Source of the DNA: Takakia lepidozioides
Taxonomy: Eukaryota > Streptophyta > Takakiopsida > Takakiales > Takakiaceae
Direction of reading: 5' to 3'
Length of the DNA stretch: 64,000 nt
Assembly: GCA_030704615.1 (NCBI GenBank)
Contig: CM060731.1
Span: 81,946,756 to 82,010,755 of the forward strand
In this document: positions 46,290-56,689 of the stretch, piece by piece
Position numbering within the stretch: the stretch's first letter is position 1
How the letters are laid out: every line of letters starts with the position of its first letter
The notes under the pieces: model-generated
Seen by the model: the letters and a program-made list of their open reading frames with translations, nothing else
Databases searched by the model: none
Told to the model about the DNA's origin: nothing
Position numbers and translations under genes: made by a program

Positions 46290-48674
46290 CTACAACCTTA
46301 AGTCCAGTGGGCTTAGAGGTAGAGGACGCGTCCCGTGGTTGCTATGCTGCAACCTCTTGAGCAGTACTCCCTCCTGCTCAGTCAATGACAAGGCATCATC
46401 CTGCCCCATCATCTCATCCTTGAGGACCTCCTCAACTCGAGAAGAATCCCCAACCTCATCCATCACAGCCGCCTTGGCTGCCAACTCCCTCTGAACCTCG
46501 AGCACCTCCCACGTGTGCCATGGATGCATGCACCCCGTGGTCCTCATATGCTCGCCCCCACTCACTGCCTGTACCGTCTCGGTAGGCAGAGAGACCATTG
46601 AGGGAAGTGTATTCCGCACTCTGCGTTGCTCAGCTAGAGCCAAGCTGATAATCCAGGTCAAGCAATTGAGATCCATTGCTTGCCCCAACACTTGACGACG
46701 TGATGCCTCAGAAAGAGACGACACCGCCGTGGTACCAGTGGTAAAACCCATTGCCCGCTCACGCTCGTCAGCATTAGGCTCCACTAACTGCTGCAACTGA
46801 GCATCCCACAGGAGGCCAGGTCCACTATCCCGGAAAGCATGCGATCCTGGGAAGCTGAGCAGTGTAGGTAATGCTGCTCGTGGTTGACCCACCTTGTTGA
46901 CCACTGCCAAAGGCGAACGGTCATCGTGTCTCACACGTTGAGACTGCCTCCCTGTGTCCAGAATGTTATCCACTGTGAGATGTGCTGGCCGCTGCACCCC
47001 ATCAAATGCACGCTTGAGCAGTGCGGGTGGCATCATGTTAGTCCACCATAGCCGTGGACGATGAGCCCGTGACCCCACTGTAGCTGCATCTAGCAACACT
47101 GCTGACCCAAGCCACGACCGGACTTGATGCACACTGGCCATCACCCTGGCCCGAGAATCGCCCATCAGTGGCACATTCTCCAAGATGTATGCTGGAGATA
47201 CAGCTTGATGAAGCTGCAAGTGGCGCAAAACCCGCACCATCTCCCAAAACAGACCCGACCTCGAGTCTCGCAATCCATTGCCATGCCCGGCTGATGAATG
47301 CCCTTGGCAGGGCCAACCTGCCACTACCAGATCAATGGAGCCAACCCGCTCCAAATCCTGCGCCCCCAGCAACGAAATGTCTGCTGGCAAGGCCTGCTGA
47401 TATCCACGAATTGCAGACACCGACAACAACTCAGGGTACCGCTGCACCAACTGAGCAACATGGCGAAGTGAAACGCGTCGTGCAGTCTCATCCCTCTCCA
47501 CATACAGGTAACGCCGAACTCGTACACCTGCCTGTAACACAGCAGCCAATCCGGTGCTGATCCCGCCAAACAAGTCCAGAAGACAAATGCCTTCATCCGG
47601 AGACTGCCACACAATAGGTGTGGTGTCCAATGGAGACAATTGAGGTGGTCCTGGTGCAATCCCCACACTCTCCTCCTCTCCTGACGGTACAAAAGCCTCC
47701 ACCCAGGCTTGTTGCACCCGTCGATCAGCATCCCGCTGCAAATCCTTGCTCGTGCCCCACAATGGAGTCTGAGCAACCATGGTAGGCAACTCCGCCATAC
47801 CATACATGTCATCCTGCTCTCCCGGAGGTGGTACATCCTCTGAATGAGCATTGCCCTCAAGCAACTCTCTAGGCCAACTCACTGCCGCTGTGAATGCTGC
47901 TAGTGTCGGCATCTTGCCTCGCTGGGCAACCGCAACTCCTCCTATGAACGTCACAGGGAGCTGCACACGCCGGCCCTCCCCTGACTGCCATGCAGGCCTA
48001 TAGGAAGCTGACTCCTCCCAAAAATCCAGGGTGAAGCCCATGGGGTACAACACTGCCCCACCAACCAGGACATCGTATGAGACTGCGTCTGTCACAATGG
48101 CCTTGGCTCGCATCACTGAGCCATCTGTAGGGTGATCCGGCCGTAGTCTGATAGCCAACTCATGCCGTGTCATGCCCCGAGCCTGCTCCGATCCTCCCAG
48201 AGACGTCTGTATCTGGAAAGGACAAGGCTCCATATCCGCCTCCGTGAGGCCCAAGCCTGCAATAGCAGCTCTGCCCAGCATCAGTGGCTGAGCTCCCGAG
48301 TCCAACAAGACTCGCAGTGGCCGGTACCTCTTGCCTGCCGGTCCACTCAAACAGAAAATGCCATCCTGGTTGTCTAACATGACAACTCCAGGTGTCACCA
48401 TGGCGCGCTCAATGGCTGGCCTAGCTGGCAGCTCCATCAACCTGGCAGCTGCAGCTTGCCATGGCGCCGCCGTGGCAGTCTTGACCCTCAAATCCGAGGA
48501 TCCCTCCGGCACTACACCTCCCACTATCTCCGCAGAAGATGAAGTAACCTCCCCACTCTCACAGAGTGTAGCTGCCAGCCTGAACACCTCAGCTGGTCTT
48601 ATCCCCGGCGTCGCAATCATGGTAGCCGAGAACAATGGAGCCTGGCACACAGATGTGGCCGCTCCTAGCAGCAC
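46290..48674 (-). CDS. Aspartic protease fused to DNMT3-like C5-cytosine DNA methyltransferase
   Basis: An uninterrupted minus-strand frame of 794 codons. The protease motif VLLDSGAQPLMLG (Asp about 125) is followed by a linker and, at about 362-680 (46635-47591), a complete C5 methyltransferase. Motif I is LLDLFGGISTGL; motif IV is VVAGWPCQGHSSAG with catalytic Cys 456; motif VI is YILENVPLMG; the motif VIII region is VGSRAHRPRLWWTN; the last motifs are ERERAMGF and RRQVLGQAMDLN. The AHRxR...W form and the SxxxRRQVLG end fit the DNMT3 family rather than DNMT1 or CMT. It should transfer methyl groups from S-adenosylmethionine to cytosine. There is no own ATG; the frame is -1 relative to gag and stays open upstream for over 100 bases, so frameshifted gag-pol translation is likely. 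A C-terminal tail (680-794) is unassigned. Confidence 0.88.
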   Translation of the reverse strand: MLLGAATSVCQAPLFSATMIATPGIRPAEVFRLAATLCESGEVTSSSAEIVGGVVPEGSSDLRVKTATAAPWQAAAARLMELPARPAIERAMVTPGVVMLDNQDGIFCLSGPAGKRYRPLRVLLDSGAQPLMLGRAAIAGLGLTEADMEPCPFQIQTSLGGSEQARGMTRHELAIRLRPDHPTDGSVMRAKAIVTDAVSYDVLVGGAVLYPMGFTLDFWEESASYRPAWQSGEGRRVQLPVTFIGGVAVAQRGKMPTLAAFTAAVSWPRELLEGNAHSEDVPPPGEQDDMYGMAELPTMVAQTPLWGTSKDLQRDADRRVQQAWVEAFVPSGEEESVGIAPGPPQLSPLDTTPIVWQSPDEGICLLDLFGGISTGLAAVLQAGVRVRRYLYVERDETARRVSLRHVAQLVQRYPELLSVSAIRGYQQALPADISLLGAQDLERVGSIDLVVAGWPCQGHSSAGHGNGLRDSRSGLFWEMVRVLRHLQLHQAVSPAYILENVPLMGDSRARVMASVHQVRSWLGSAVLLDAATVGSRAHRPRLWWTNMMPPALLKRAFDGVQRPAHLTVDNILDTGRQSQRVRHDDRSPLAVVNKVGQPRAALPTLLSFPGSHAFRDSGPGLLWDAQLQQLVEPNADERERAMGFTTGTTAVSSLSEASRRQVLGQAMDLNCLTWIISLALAEQRRVRNTLPSMVSLPTETVQAVSGGEHMRTTGCMHPWHTWEVLEVQRELAAKAAVMDEVGDSSRVEEVLKDEMMGQDDALSLTEQEGVLLKRLQHSNHGTRPLPLSPLDLRL

Positions 48675-50512
48675 ACTAGCTGCCGTAGCCTTGGCAACAC
48701 TAGGTAGTGGTGCTGCCCGTGTAGCTCTCCCAATGGCATAGTAACCTCCGCCTCGGTAATAGTCGGGCGAGAACTAGGTGCCATGGATGGCGTCGACACT
48801 GTCTCCGCCAATGTGAATGACTGAGGAAGCCTAGCCTGACGGCTTGCCTCCCCACGCTGTGGATCCAACTCCACCTCTGCACCTCGTGGCTCAGGAACTC
48901 GTGCTGCTCCTCGAGTCACGGCTGCAGCAGACTCCACCTGCACTAGTGGTAGTGCTGCTCCACACATGAATCCCATGCCTCCCATATCTCCTCCCTCAGG
49001 AGCAGGAGGTGGACCATCCGGCCTTAGAGCCGGTACCACCTGAGCTGTAGCCATGGCAGCGAGCCTCTGCTCTAGCTGCTGAAGCCGGTTGGCCATGCCT
49101 TGGTCAACACCCTGACCTCCGCGTCCTTGGCCACGTTGAGCTTGCCCTTGGCCTGCACCTCGTGGCTGGCCACCTCGTCCTCTCTGGGCTGCTCCACCTC
49201 GCCCCCGGCCACCATTGTTCCCTTGGAACTGGCCTGGGCGCAACTCAGGATGCAAACCATAACACTGGGCCTCTCCATGCCCGTGCTTGCCACAATGCCC
49301 ACACTGCAACTGTGCAGGCTGTGCATGTGCCGACCCTTTGCCTCCCTCTGGGCAATCCTTCTTGACATGGGGTCCTCCACATGTCCAGCACACCACATCC
49401 GCCCGTTGTTGGCCAGCAAATGAAGGGAGAGACCCCTGCATCTGAGGTCCTCTCTGCCCTTCCCTGAGCTTCACCTGAGCCCCCTTGTTGCCTTGAGCAC
49501 GTTGAGGTAGTGGTTGGCTAGGAGCACCACTACCCCGTGGTGTCTCCTTAGCAAATCCCACCATGACCACTCGTTCCTCCACCATGTTGAGCTCTATCCG
49601 CTCTGCCAGCAAAAACACATTTGCTAAGGTGGGTTGGGCCGCTTGTAGGAGAGTTGCATCCCGCACCCTTCTCCTCAGCTCCTTGTCCAATATCCCATAC
49701 CAGAATTGGACTGCCTGAGCTTCCGTAACCCCTTGGGTTACATTTATCAAGCGCCTCATGCGAGTGAAAGCCTCCCTCAAGCTCTCGGTCGGCTTCCGTT
49801 GGAACTCTTGCAAGCTCCGCAACTTCTCTGTCCTCACCCCTTGGTAGTTCCCTCTCAACTCTTCGAAGAACTCCACAACAGGGTTGAAGGCAGGCACGGG
49901 TGCTAGTGCTGGTGCGGTAGTGGCTTGGGTGGACGTCGTAGCTACTGTACCACCAGTCCCACTGCTACTTGCTGAAGCTGCCGGTGCAGCGGCAGGTGTA
50001 GCCACTGCCCTCGTGGCTCTAGTGCCCCTAGTGATGGAGACATAGTCGGGTGACCAGTACATCCTCCACTCCTCGATCTCAACCTCATGCCCCCGCCTGA
50101 ACTCATGGTAATCATCCATAGGCGGCCCCTCAAGGTGCTGAAACAGCCCTTTCCATGCCATGAACGGCGTAAATAGTTGTGGATTGCGCATTTGCTGCAA
50201 ATCACACCAACTATCAAACTCTTGGATAAAATCATCCAACTCAATGGTGCCCACCGCCCCAGAGTACCTTCGTGGCCCCTTGGTAGCTCCATACATCTCC
50301 TCCATTGTGTCCCACAACAATGGCAAAGAAACAACTTGCACCGCCGGTATGAGCCCTCCTGATTCACAATCCGAATCAGAACCTTCCGTGGAAGACACAG
50401 GAGGTGAAGGTGGCCTAAACCGCACACCTCGTCTCGTGTACCCACTAGTATCGCTAGTGCTCGAACCGGCACTGTCCCCAGCAACTAGTGGCACCTCCGT
50501 GTTGACACTCAA
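48665..50512 (-). CDS. Gag with two zinc knuckles (DNMT element)
   Basis: A 615-codon minus-strand frame without stops. Residues about 215-305 are a Retrotrans_gag capsid region (VVEFFEELRGNYQG, LRSLQEFQRKPTESLREAF, AVQFWYGILD). Two zinc knuckles follow near 373 and 405: CWTCGGPHVKKDC with x3 instead of x4 before His, and a canonical CGHCGKHGHGEAQC. A Gly/Arg/Gln-rich stretch (GRGRGGAAQRGRGG) then gives nucleic-acid binding. It ends at a TAG at 48665-48667 inside the next frame. Gag would form the particle that packages the RNA and the methyltransferase fusion. Confidence 0.88.
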   Translation of the reverse strand: MSVNTEVPLVAGDSAGSSTSDTSGYTRRGVRFRPPSPPVSSTEGSDSDCESGGLIPAVQVVSLPLLWDTMEEMYGATKGPRRYSGAVGTIELDDFIQEFDSWCDLQQMRNPQLFTPFMAWKGLFQHLEGPPMDDYHEFRRGHEVEIEEWRMYWSPDYVSITRGTRATRAVATPAAAPAASASSSGTGGTVATTSTQATTAPALAPVPAFNPVVEFFEELRGNYQGVRTEKLRSLQEFQRKPTESLREAFTRMRRLINVTQGVTEAQAVQFWYGILDKELRRRVRDATLLQAAQPTLANVFLLAERIELNMVEERVVMVGFAKETPRGSGAPSQPLPQRAQGNKGAQVKLREGQRGPQMQGSLPSFAGQQRADVVCWTCGGPHVKKDCPEGGKGSAHAQPAQLQCGHCGKHGHGEAQCYGLHPELRPGQFQGNNGGRGRGGAAQRGRGGQPRGAGQGQAQRGQGRGGQGVDQGMANRLQQLEQRLAAMATAQVVPALRPDGPPPAPEGGDMGGMGFMCGAALPLVQVESAAAVTRGAARVPEPRGAEVELDPQRGEASRQARLPQSFTLAETVSTPSMAPSSRPTITEAEVTMPLGELHGQHHYLVLPRLRQLVCC

Positions 50513-50819
50513 CCGGTCATGAACATGTCCCTAACCCCCTCTCCACAAGGTAACCGGGTAGAGAACCTGTTGCGGCTTATGGTTTGGAATACTAAGTTCC
50601 TAACATAGCCTACACCTGAACTTGCATGACCATGGGAATATCATGAAGATACTCCTCAAACCGCCCTCCACGAGCTTCAAAATTCGGCCTTCCAGACCAC
50701 ATGCCAGTCCTTAGTCCACCAGTGCCTCCACGAGTCAGCACAGGCCATCCACAGGTCAACACGGGCCACCACAGACCAGCACAGGCCCACACAGCTCACT
50801 GGTCACAGCCGTCACAGTC
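50513..50819 (-). other. Leader segment between minisatellite and gag
   Basis: Non-coding part of the DNMT-element leader. On the plus strand it holds loose CACAGGCCA-type units that grade into the minisatellite. Confidence 0.5.
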
Positions 50820-53150
50820 CCACAGGCCACTGGGCACAGCCTGTCACAGCCCCTCACAGCGTCACAGCCCAAAGGCCTCAGGCACGGCCTGTCACAGCCC
50901 CTCACAGCCCGTCACAGCCCCAAAGGCCTCAGCACGGCCTGTCACAGCCCCTCACAGCCCGTCACAGCCTCAAAGGCCTCAGGCACGGCCTGTCACAGCC
51001 CCTCACAGCCCTCACAGCCCAAAGGCCTCAGGCACGGCCTGTCACAGCCCTCACAGCCCGTCACAGATTCCAAAGGCCATGGGCACGGCCTGTCACAGCC
51101 CCTCACAGCCGTCACAGCCCCAAGGCTCAGGCACGGCGTCACAGCCCCTCACAGCCGTCACAGCCCCAAGGCGATGGCACGCCTGTCACAGCTCCTCACA
51201 GCCGTCCAGCTCACAGGGCACAGGCACAGCCGTCACAGCCCATCACAGCCCCAAAGGCCTCAGGCACGGCCTGTCACAGCCCCTCACGCCGTCACAGCCC
51301 CAAAGGCCTCAGGCACGGCCTGTCACAGCCCCTCACAGCCCATCACAGCCCCAAAGGCCATGGGCACGGCCTGTCACAGCCCCTCACAGCCCGTCACAGC
51401 CCCAAAGGCCTCAGGCACGGCCTGTCACAGCCCCTCACAGCCAGACAGCCCAAAGGCCATGGGCACGACCTGTCACAGCTCCTCACAGCCCATCACAACC
51501 TCACAGGCCACAGGGCACAGCCCATCACAGCCCATTACAGCTGTCACAGCTCACAGCCATCACAGCCCGTCACAGCCTCAAAGGCCTCAGGCACGGCCTG
51601 TCACAGCCCTCACAGCCCTCACAGCCCAAAGGCTCAGGCACGGCCTGTCACAGCCCCTCACAGCCCGTCACAGCCCCAAAGGCCCAGGCACGCCTGTCAC
51701 AGCCCTCACAGCCCGTCACAGCCCCAAAGGCCATGGGCACGGCCTGTCACAGCCCCTCACAGCCCGTCACAGCCCCAAAGCCTCAGCACGGCCTGTCACA
51801 GCCTCACAGCCCTCACAGCCCCAAAGGCCTCAGGCACGGCTGTCACAGCCCTCACAGCCGTCACAGCCCCAAAGGCCATGGGCACAGCCTGTCACAGCCC
51901 GCCACAACCCCACAGGCCTCAGGGCACAGCCTGTCACAGCCCCGCACAGCCCGTCACAGCCCAAAGGCATGGGCACAGCCTGTCACAGCTGACACAGCCA
52001 GTCACAGCCACACAGGGCACAGGCACAGCCTGTCACAGCCATCACAGCCCGTCACAGCCTCAAAGGCCTCAGGCACGGCCTGTCACAGCCCCTCAAGACC
52101 CTAACAGCCCGTCACAGCCCCAAAGGGCCAGGGCACGCCTGTCACAGCCCTCACAGGCCCGTCACAGCCCCAAAGGCCCAGGCACGGCCTGTCACAGCCC
52201 CTCACAGCCCGTCACAGCCCAAAGGCCATGGGCACGACCTCAGCCCCTCACAGCCCGTCACACCTCAAGGCCTCAGGCACGGCCTGTCACAGCCCCTCAC
52301 AGCCCCTCACAGCCCCAAAGGCCATGGGCACGGCCTGTCACAGCTCTCACAGCCGTCACAGCCTCACAGGGCACATGGCAAGCCTGTCACAGCCCATCAA
52401 GCCCATCACAGCCCGTCACAGCCTCAAAGGCCTCAGGCAGGCCTGTCACAGCCCCTCACAGCCCCTTCCAACGCTCAAGGCCTCAGGCACGGCCTTCACA
52501 GCCCCTCACAGCCCGTCACAGCCCCAAAGGCCAGGGGCACGGCCTGTCAAGCCATCACAGCCCGTCACAGCCCCAAAGGCATGGGCACAGCCTGTCACAG
52601 CCCCTCACAGCCCATCAAGCCTCAAGGCCTCAGGCACGGCCTATCACAGCCCCTCACAGCCGTCACAGCCTCAAAGGCCTCAGGCACGGCCTGTCACAGC
52701 CCCTCACAGCCTGTCACAGCCCCAAAGGCAATGGGCACAGCCTGTCACAGCCGCACAAGCCCCAAGGCCTCAGGGCCAGCCGTCACAGCCCCGACAGCCC
52801 GTCACAGCCCCAAAGGCCACTGGGCACAGCTGTCACAGCCTGACACAGCCCGTCACAGCCCCACAGGGCACAGGGCACAGCCTGTCACAGCCATCACAGC
52901 CCACTCACAGCCGCACAGCCCCACAGGCCAGAGGGCACAGCTGTCACAGCCCGTCAACAGCCGTCACAGTTCCACAGGGCACAGGGCACAGCCTACAGCC
53001 CCACAGCCTGTCACAGCTTGCCACAGCCCATCACAGCCCGTCACAGCCCCACAGGGCACAGGGCACAGCCTGTCACAGCCCCTCACAGCCCCTCACAGCT
53101 CCTCATAGCCCGTCACAGCTTGCCACAGCCTGTTACAGCCCCACACATGG
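50820..53150. repeat. Minisatellite of about 51-bp units in the DNMT-element leader
   Basis: Some 40-45 imperfect copies of a unit built from GTCACAGCCC/CTCACAGCCC decamers followed by CAAAGGCCTCAGGCACGGCCT. The right end changes to CACAGGGCACAGGGCACAGCC units. Copies differ mainly by 1-3 base deletions. The array lies between the 5' LTR and gag in transcript sense, so the element RNA would carry GGCTGTGAC-rich repeats. Long plus-strand frames through it are antisense by-products of the repeat. Confidence 0.93.
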
Positions 53151-54677
53151 CCGCTCTGGCAGTTTAGCCATTTCTCCAAGGGGTTTAGCCACGCCAAGCT
53201 AGGGTTTGTGTCTCTTGGACTCTAGGCTTCTTTCCACCGAGCTATGGTGGCTGTGAGGAAATCAGCAAGGTATCCTTGCTCTTTCGGCTCCCACACACCA
53301 CCATAGTAGCCCTAAGCCATGAGGTGGTTGCCACAAACCAAGCCTTCTTTCTCACTTAGCCTCCCCAAACACGCCACTAAACTCAATGGCAAACAACCAA
53401 GCCCTGCTGGTTCCCAGCCCTTGTGAGCACTCATTCAAGCATTCTCATTGGCCATAGCATCTGTCTTAGAGCCTATTCCAGCCCTCTACACCTGTTGCTT
53501 CAAGAGTTGCGCTCCCTTCAAGCTTGAAGTTGAAACCCCAACTCACATAGGCCCTACAAGTGCTTTTCTTTCACTCCAAGTGGAAACCAGCCCTAGACCT
53601 TCCGTTCTAGCTCTCTAAGGCTTGAAAACAAGAGCCTCAATGGGCTGAAGGCATGCTCCACACATGCCCCACTCTCACCATAAGAGAATCAGCTCCTTTG
53701 CTTCATTTCTTGCACCCACAAACCTGAAAATACAAGCTTCAGCAGGCTGAAAGCATGCTCTACATGCCCTACAGGGAAACCAGCCCCTTCCTTCCTTCCT
53801 TGCACTCCCACACCTAAAAGTGCAAGCCTTCACCAGGCTGATAGCATGCTCCACACATACATTGCCCTCACATAAGGGAAGTCAGCCCTTCCCTCTTCCT
53901 TGCTTGCCCTCCAAGCTTGAAGATGGAAGCTTCAATGAGCTGAATACATGCTCCACACATGCAACCTCTTCACACAAGAGATATCAGCCCCCTATCTTGG
54001 CTCCTTGGCTCCTTGATGCTCTCTAAGACAAGACTAAGCACTCCACAGCCTTTGCCAAGCTCCTAAAACCCTAAGGCTTACATTTCCAGCCACAAGACAC
54101 TTCTCTTGTGGTGCAAGAGCTCTTCTTCCAAGCTCTGAAACCCTAGGTGCACATTCCATGGCCTTGCCGCACCTCTTAGCTCCTGTTCCAGCCCTGCTCT
54201 TGCCATGACAAGAGCCCTCTCAATGCTGAAGCTCGAGATTGAAACCCAATCTCACCATACTCCACAAAGTGCACTGATTTGCCCCAAGCAAAATCAGCCC
54301 TTTCGCTTGGTCTTGCAATCCTTCACACAATGAAAGCTCGCATTCCCAAGTCCAGTTCTCAGCTTTGCCACCAAAGCCACTATAACCTGCTCTTGACTGG
54401 TCCTCTTCCCAATCGTGCTTGCTCATGCATGTACACAATCTGAAACCATCAAGGTGCTCTGGAATTACCTGCAGCATGGTGCTTTCATCTCTGAAGCTGA
54501 AGATCGAATGCCAAGGTCTACCACCTCGTAACCCACATCGCCTCCGCTTCTAACAACCAAGAGCTCCACGGTGCTCCTTGCATAACAACTTGGTTTCTCT
54601 CATTCTCAAGCAAAAACCACAAGTGCTACAACTAACTCGTATCTGGCACTCACAGATACGAGCTGATCTTTCTCGAG
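53151..54677 (-). other. Leader of the DNMT element with tandem units at 53600-54040
   Basis: Non-coding. Four to five diverged copies of a roughly 95-105 bp unit with GCTGAA(A/G)GCATGCTCCACACATG lie near 53644, 53747, 53838 and 53938. Next to the 5' LTR part, an inverted pair CTCGTATCTG/CAGATACGAG (about 54628-54664) can form a hairpin. No TGGTATCAGAGC-type tRNA-Met primer site follows the LTR, so the priming mode is unknown. Confidence 0.6.
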
Positions 54678-55005
54678 TGATAAAGAAGAAGAATACAAGC
54701 ACAAGCTCATGCGAGCTCACAAAGCTGAAGCATAAACTCATGCATATATAACCTCATCACTCAAATACAAGTCAAGCCAAGTGCACCCCACGCCATGGGG
54801 AATCCACACTACGGCGCCATAGCTAGGCGCGGTGAGGCTCAACTCGAGAAAGATGAGCCTCCCGCGCTTGCCGTGAAGATAACCACTCCAGGGCCTAAAT
54901 CTGCCTTGACCCCTGGATTGACACTTGGGCCAATCCCAAATGTCAATATGTAAAAGATAGCTATTTCCTAGCTAGTTTCACACTAGTGGTAAAAATAACT
55001 TGACA
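54678..55005 (-). repeat. 5' LTR part of the DNMT element
   Basis: 328 bp, TGTCAAGTTA...TTTATCA on the minus strand. It differs from 42435-42760 by one substitution and two 1-bp indels. It lacks the 189-bp portion present in the 3' LTR. It abuts the target duplication TCAT at 55006-55009. Confidence 0.88.
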
Positions 55006-55125
55006 TCATCTTTCAGGCCGTTCCGCTTTCGTGTTGTCTTGCTAGACCCTATGATAAGGCCAATCTCAAGAACGATCGCAGACTGAACTCCAAGGTCTGA
55101 TACCAAGTATCGCGCACCTCCCTTC
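55006..55125 (-). pseudogene. Gypsy primer site and gag start, split from 41985-42245 by the insertion
   Basis: On the minus strand GGTGCGCGATACTTGGTATC reads as an LTR end followed by an initiator-tRNA-Met-type primer site. It then continues with sequence matching the gag start at 58010-58090 (CGAAAGCGGAACGGCC). The reading stops at the DNMT-element border and resumes at 42245. Sequence to the right (55126-55270) may be a short diverged LTR ending TGTCGGCGACG on that strand. Confidence 0.75.
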
Positions 55126-55356
55126 GGCCCAGTTATCAACGTCACATCTGTCCGTCAGCGTTAGGTCATCTTAGACCTGATGCTGACAGGACCTCCATCA
55201 CGTCAGGTTCGAGGAATATTCTGGTAAAAATAGTACCAGGTAAAATACTGCCACTTAAGCAGTCACGTCGCCGACACGGTGGCGGTGGCAAATACATTTT
55301 GAAAATTAAATGACACGGTGGCGATCGTTTTGTTTTTCGAAATTAAAAAAGAAATA

Positions 55357-56205
55357 GCGACCACCGTATAGGCGCTCGCTTCAATTTTTATTTTTTTTTA
55401 AACAAGATTGGCGGTCGCACTGGCGGACGCTTTATTTTTCGAAATGAAAAAAGAAATATCGACCACCATATTGGCAGTCGCTTCAATTTATTTTTAAACA
55501 AAAGCAAGATTAACGCATTGGCGGTCGCCTAATGTTTTTTTAAAAACAAGCGACTGCCGTATTGGCGGTCGCACAATTTTGCAAATATATACAAAACAAG
55601 CGACCGCCATATGGCGGTCGGATAATTTCAAATAAAAATAAAAAAACAAGCGACCGCCATTTGGCGGTCACTTAATTTCAAAAATATATAGAAAAACAAG
55701 CGACCACCATATGGCAGTCAGTATATTTTTATGACATAGAAAAATAAAAGCGACCGCCACACCGGTGGTCGCTTATTTTAAAATAATATAATATTTGCGA
55801 CCGCCAAACTGGCGGTCGCTTAATTTAATAATATATTAAAATAAAAGCGACCACCAGCCTGACCGTCGCTAAAACTTGAAAATATAAAGATTAAAAGTGA
55901 TCGCCTTACTGGCGGTCGCGTTTTTTTAAAGATATTAAGAATAAAAGCGACCACCATATTGGCGGTCGCTTTATTTAAATATATAAACAAATGAAGCGAC
56001 CGCCATACCGGCGGTCGCATTTATTTTGAATTAAAAAAAATAGCGACCGCCATAATGGGGCGGTCGCTTAAATTTAAAAATATACAAAATAGAAGTGACC
56101 ACAATATTGCACAAAATGAAAAGAAATAAAAGCGACCGCAATAGTGGCGGTCGTTTTTTTCCATAAAAAATAAAAAATAGTGACCGCAATATTAGCGGTC
56201 GCTTA
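55357..56205. repeat. Array of GCGACCGCC...GGCGGTCGC palindromes
   Basis: About 16-18 palindromes of form GCGACCGCCATATGGCGGTCGC, with decayed copies. From 55549 on they are spaced a nearly constant 48-50 bases (55549, 55599, 55649, 55699, 55749, 55797, 55846, 55893, 55948, 55996, 56043, and decayed ones to 56203). AT-rich spacers contain AATTTAAAATATA-like sequence. Some copies show paired arm changes (GCCAC/GTGG). The arms look like subterminal transposase-binding sites. Confidence 0.92.
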
Positions 56206-56689
56206 ATTTCAAAATTATAACAAATATGGTTGTATATGGTTGTATAGTTTTCGGGGGGGGGGCTATTGGTTCATCATTTATTCATTTCACTTTCATTTCA
56301 CTTTCATCCTTTCTGGATCATATATAAGGGAGCAAGGTCACCAAGCTTTTCACTTCTTTTGGCGCAAACACTTGAGGTTGCTTAGGATGTTCTCTTCCAT
56401 TGAACGAGAGTGTAGCCCAAGAGGAGGGTGCACACCTTTTGCCATTGTGGCTTCCATCAAAGCTACTTCAGCAGATTGTGCATAAGCTCAACACTACAAC
56501 CCACATCGACCCACTTGGGTTGCTGACAGGTGTAGAAGTGTTGGGCTATCACATTGCACTCTATATTCACAACACGTTCATTTATAGGCGACTGTTTTTT
56601 GTTGCTTACATCACTAGGGCCCAGGGGAGTGGATATTGGATGAAGATAGGGAGGAATTGAGCCCTTGGTATATGACAATCCCGAACACT

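Larger units (their letters stand above)
42246..55005 (-). mobile_element. 12.76-kb Ty3/gypsy retrotransposon encoding a DNMT3-like methyltransferase and a PHD finger
   Basis: Minus-strand order: LTR part (54678-55005), 4.1-kb leader with minisatellite, gag, protease-methyltransferase, RT, RNase H-integrase, PHD finger, polypurine-like tract (about 42953-42966), LTR (42435-42951) and a further LTR part (42246-42434). It is bounded by TGTC...GACA and a 4-bp duplication TCAT. Removing element and one copy restores the gag sequence seen intact at 58083-58098. LTR copies differ at three positions in about 327, and the 189-bp part is identical, so insertion is recent. gag and protease-methyltransferase are open; RT to integrase has at least five frameshifts. 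Confidence 0.9.

Noticed and set aside
50701-53202. Long plus-strand frames (up to 467 codons) rich in His, Ser, Pro and Gln
   Set aside because: They are read through the minisatellite, exist in several frames because unit lengths vary, and lie antisense to the retrotransposon leader.
55549-56205. Regularly spaced palindromic repeats that look like a CRISPR array
   Set aside because: Spacers are low-complexity and similar to each other, repeats are perfect palindromes of a transposon-end type, a hAT transposase follows, and the surrounding genes are eukaryotic.
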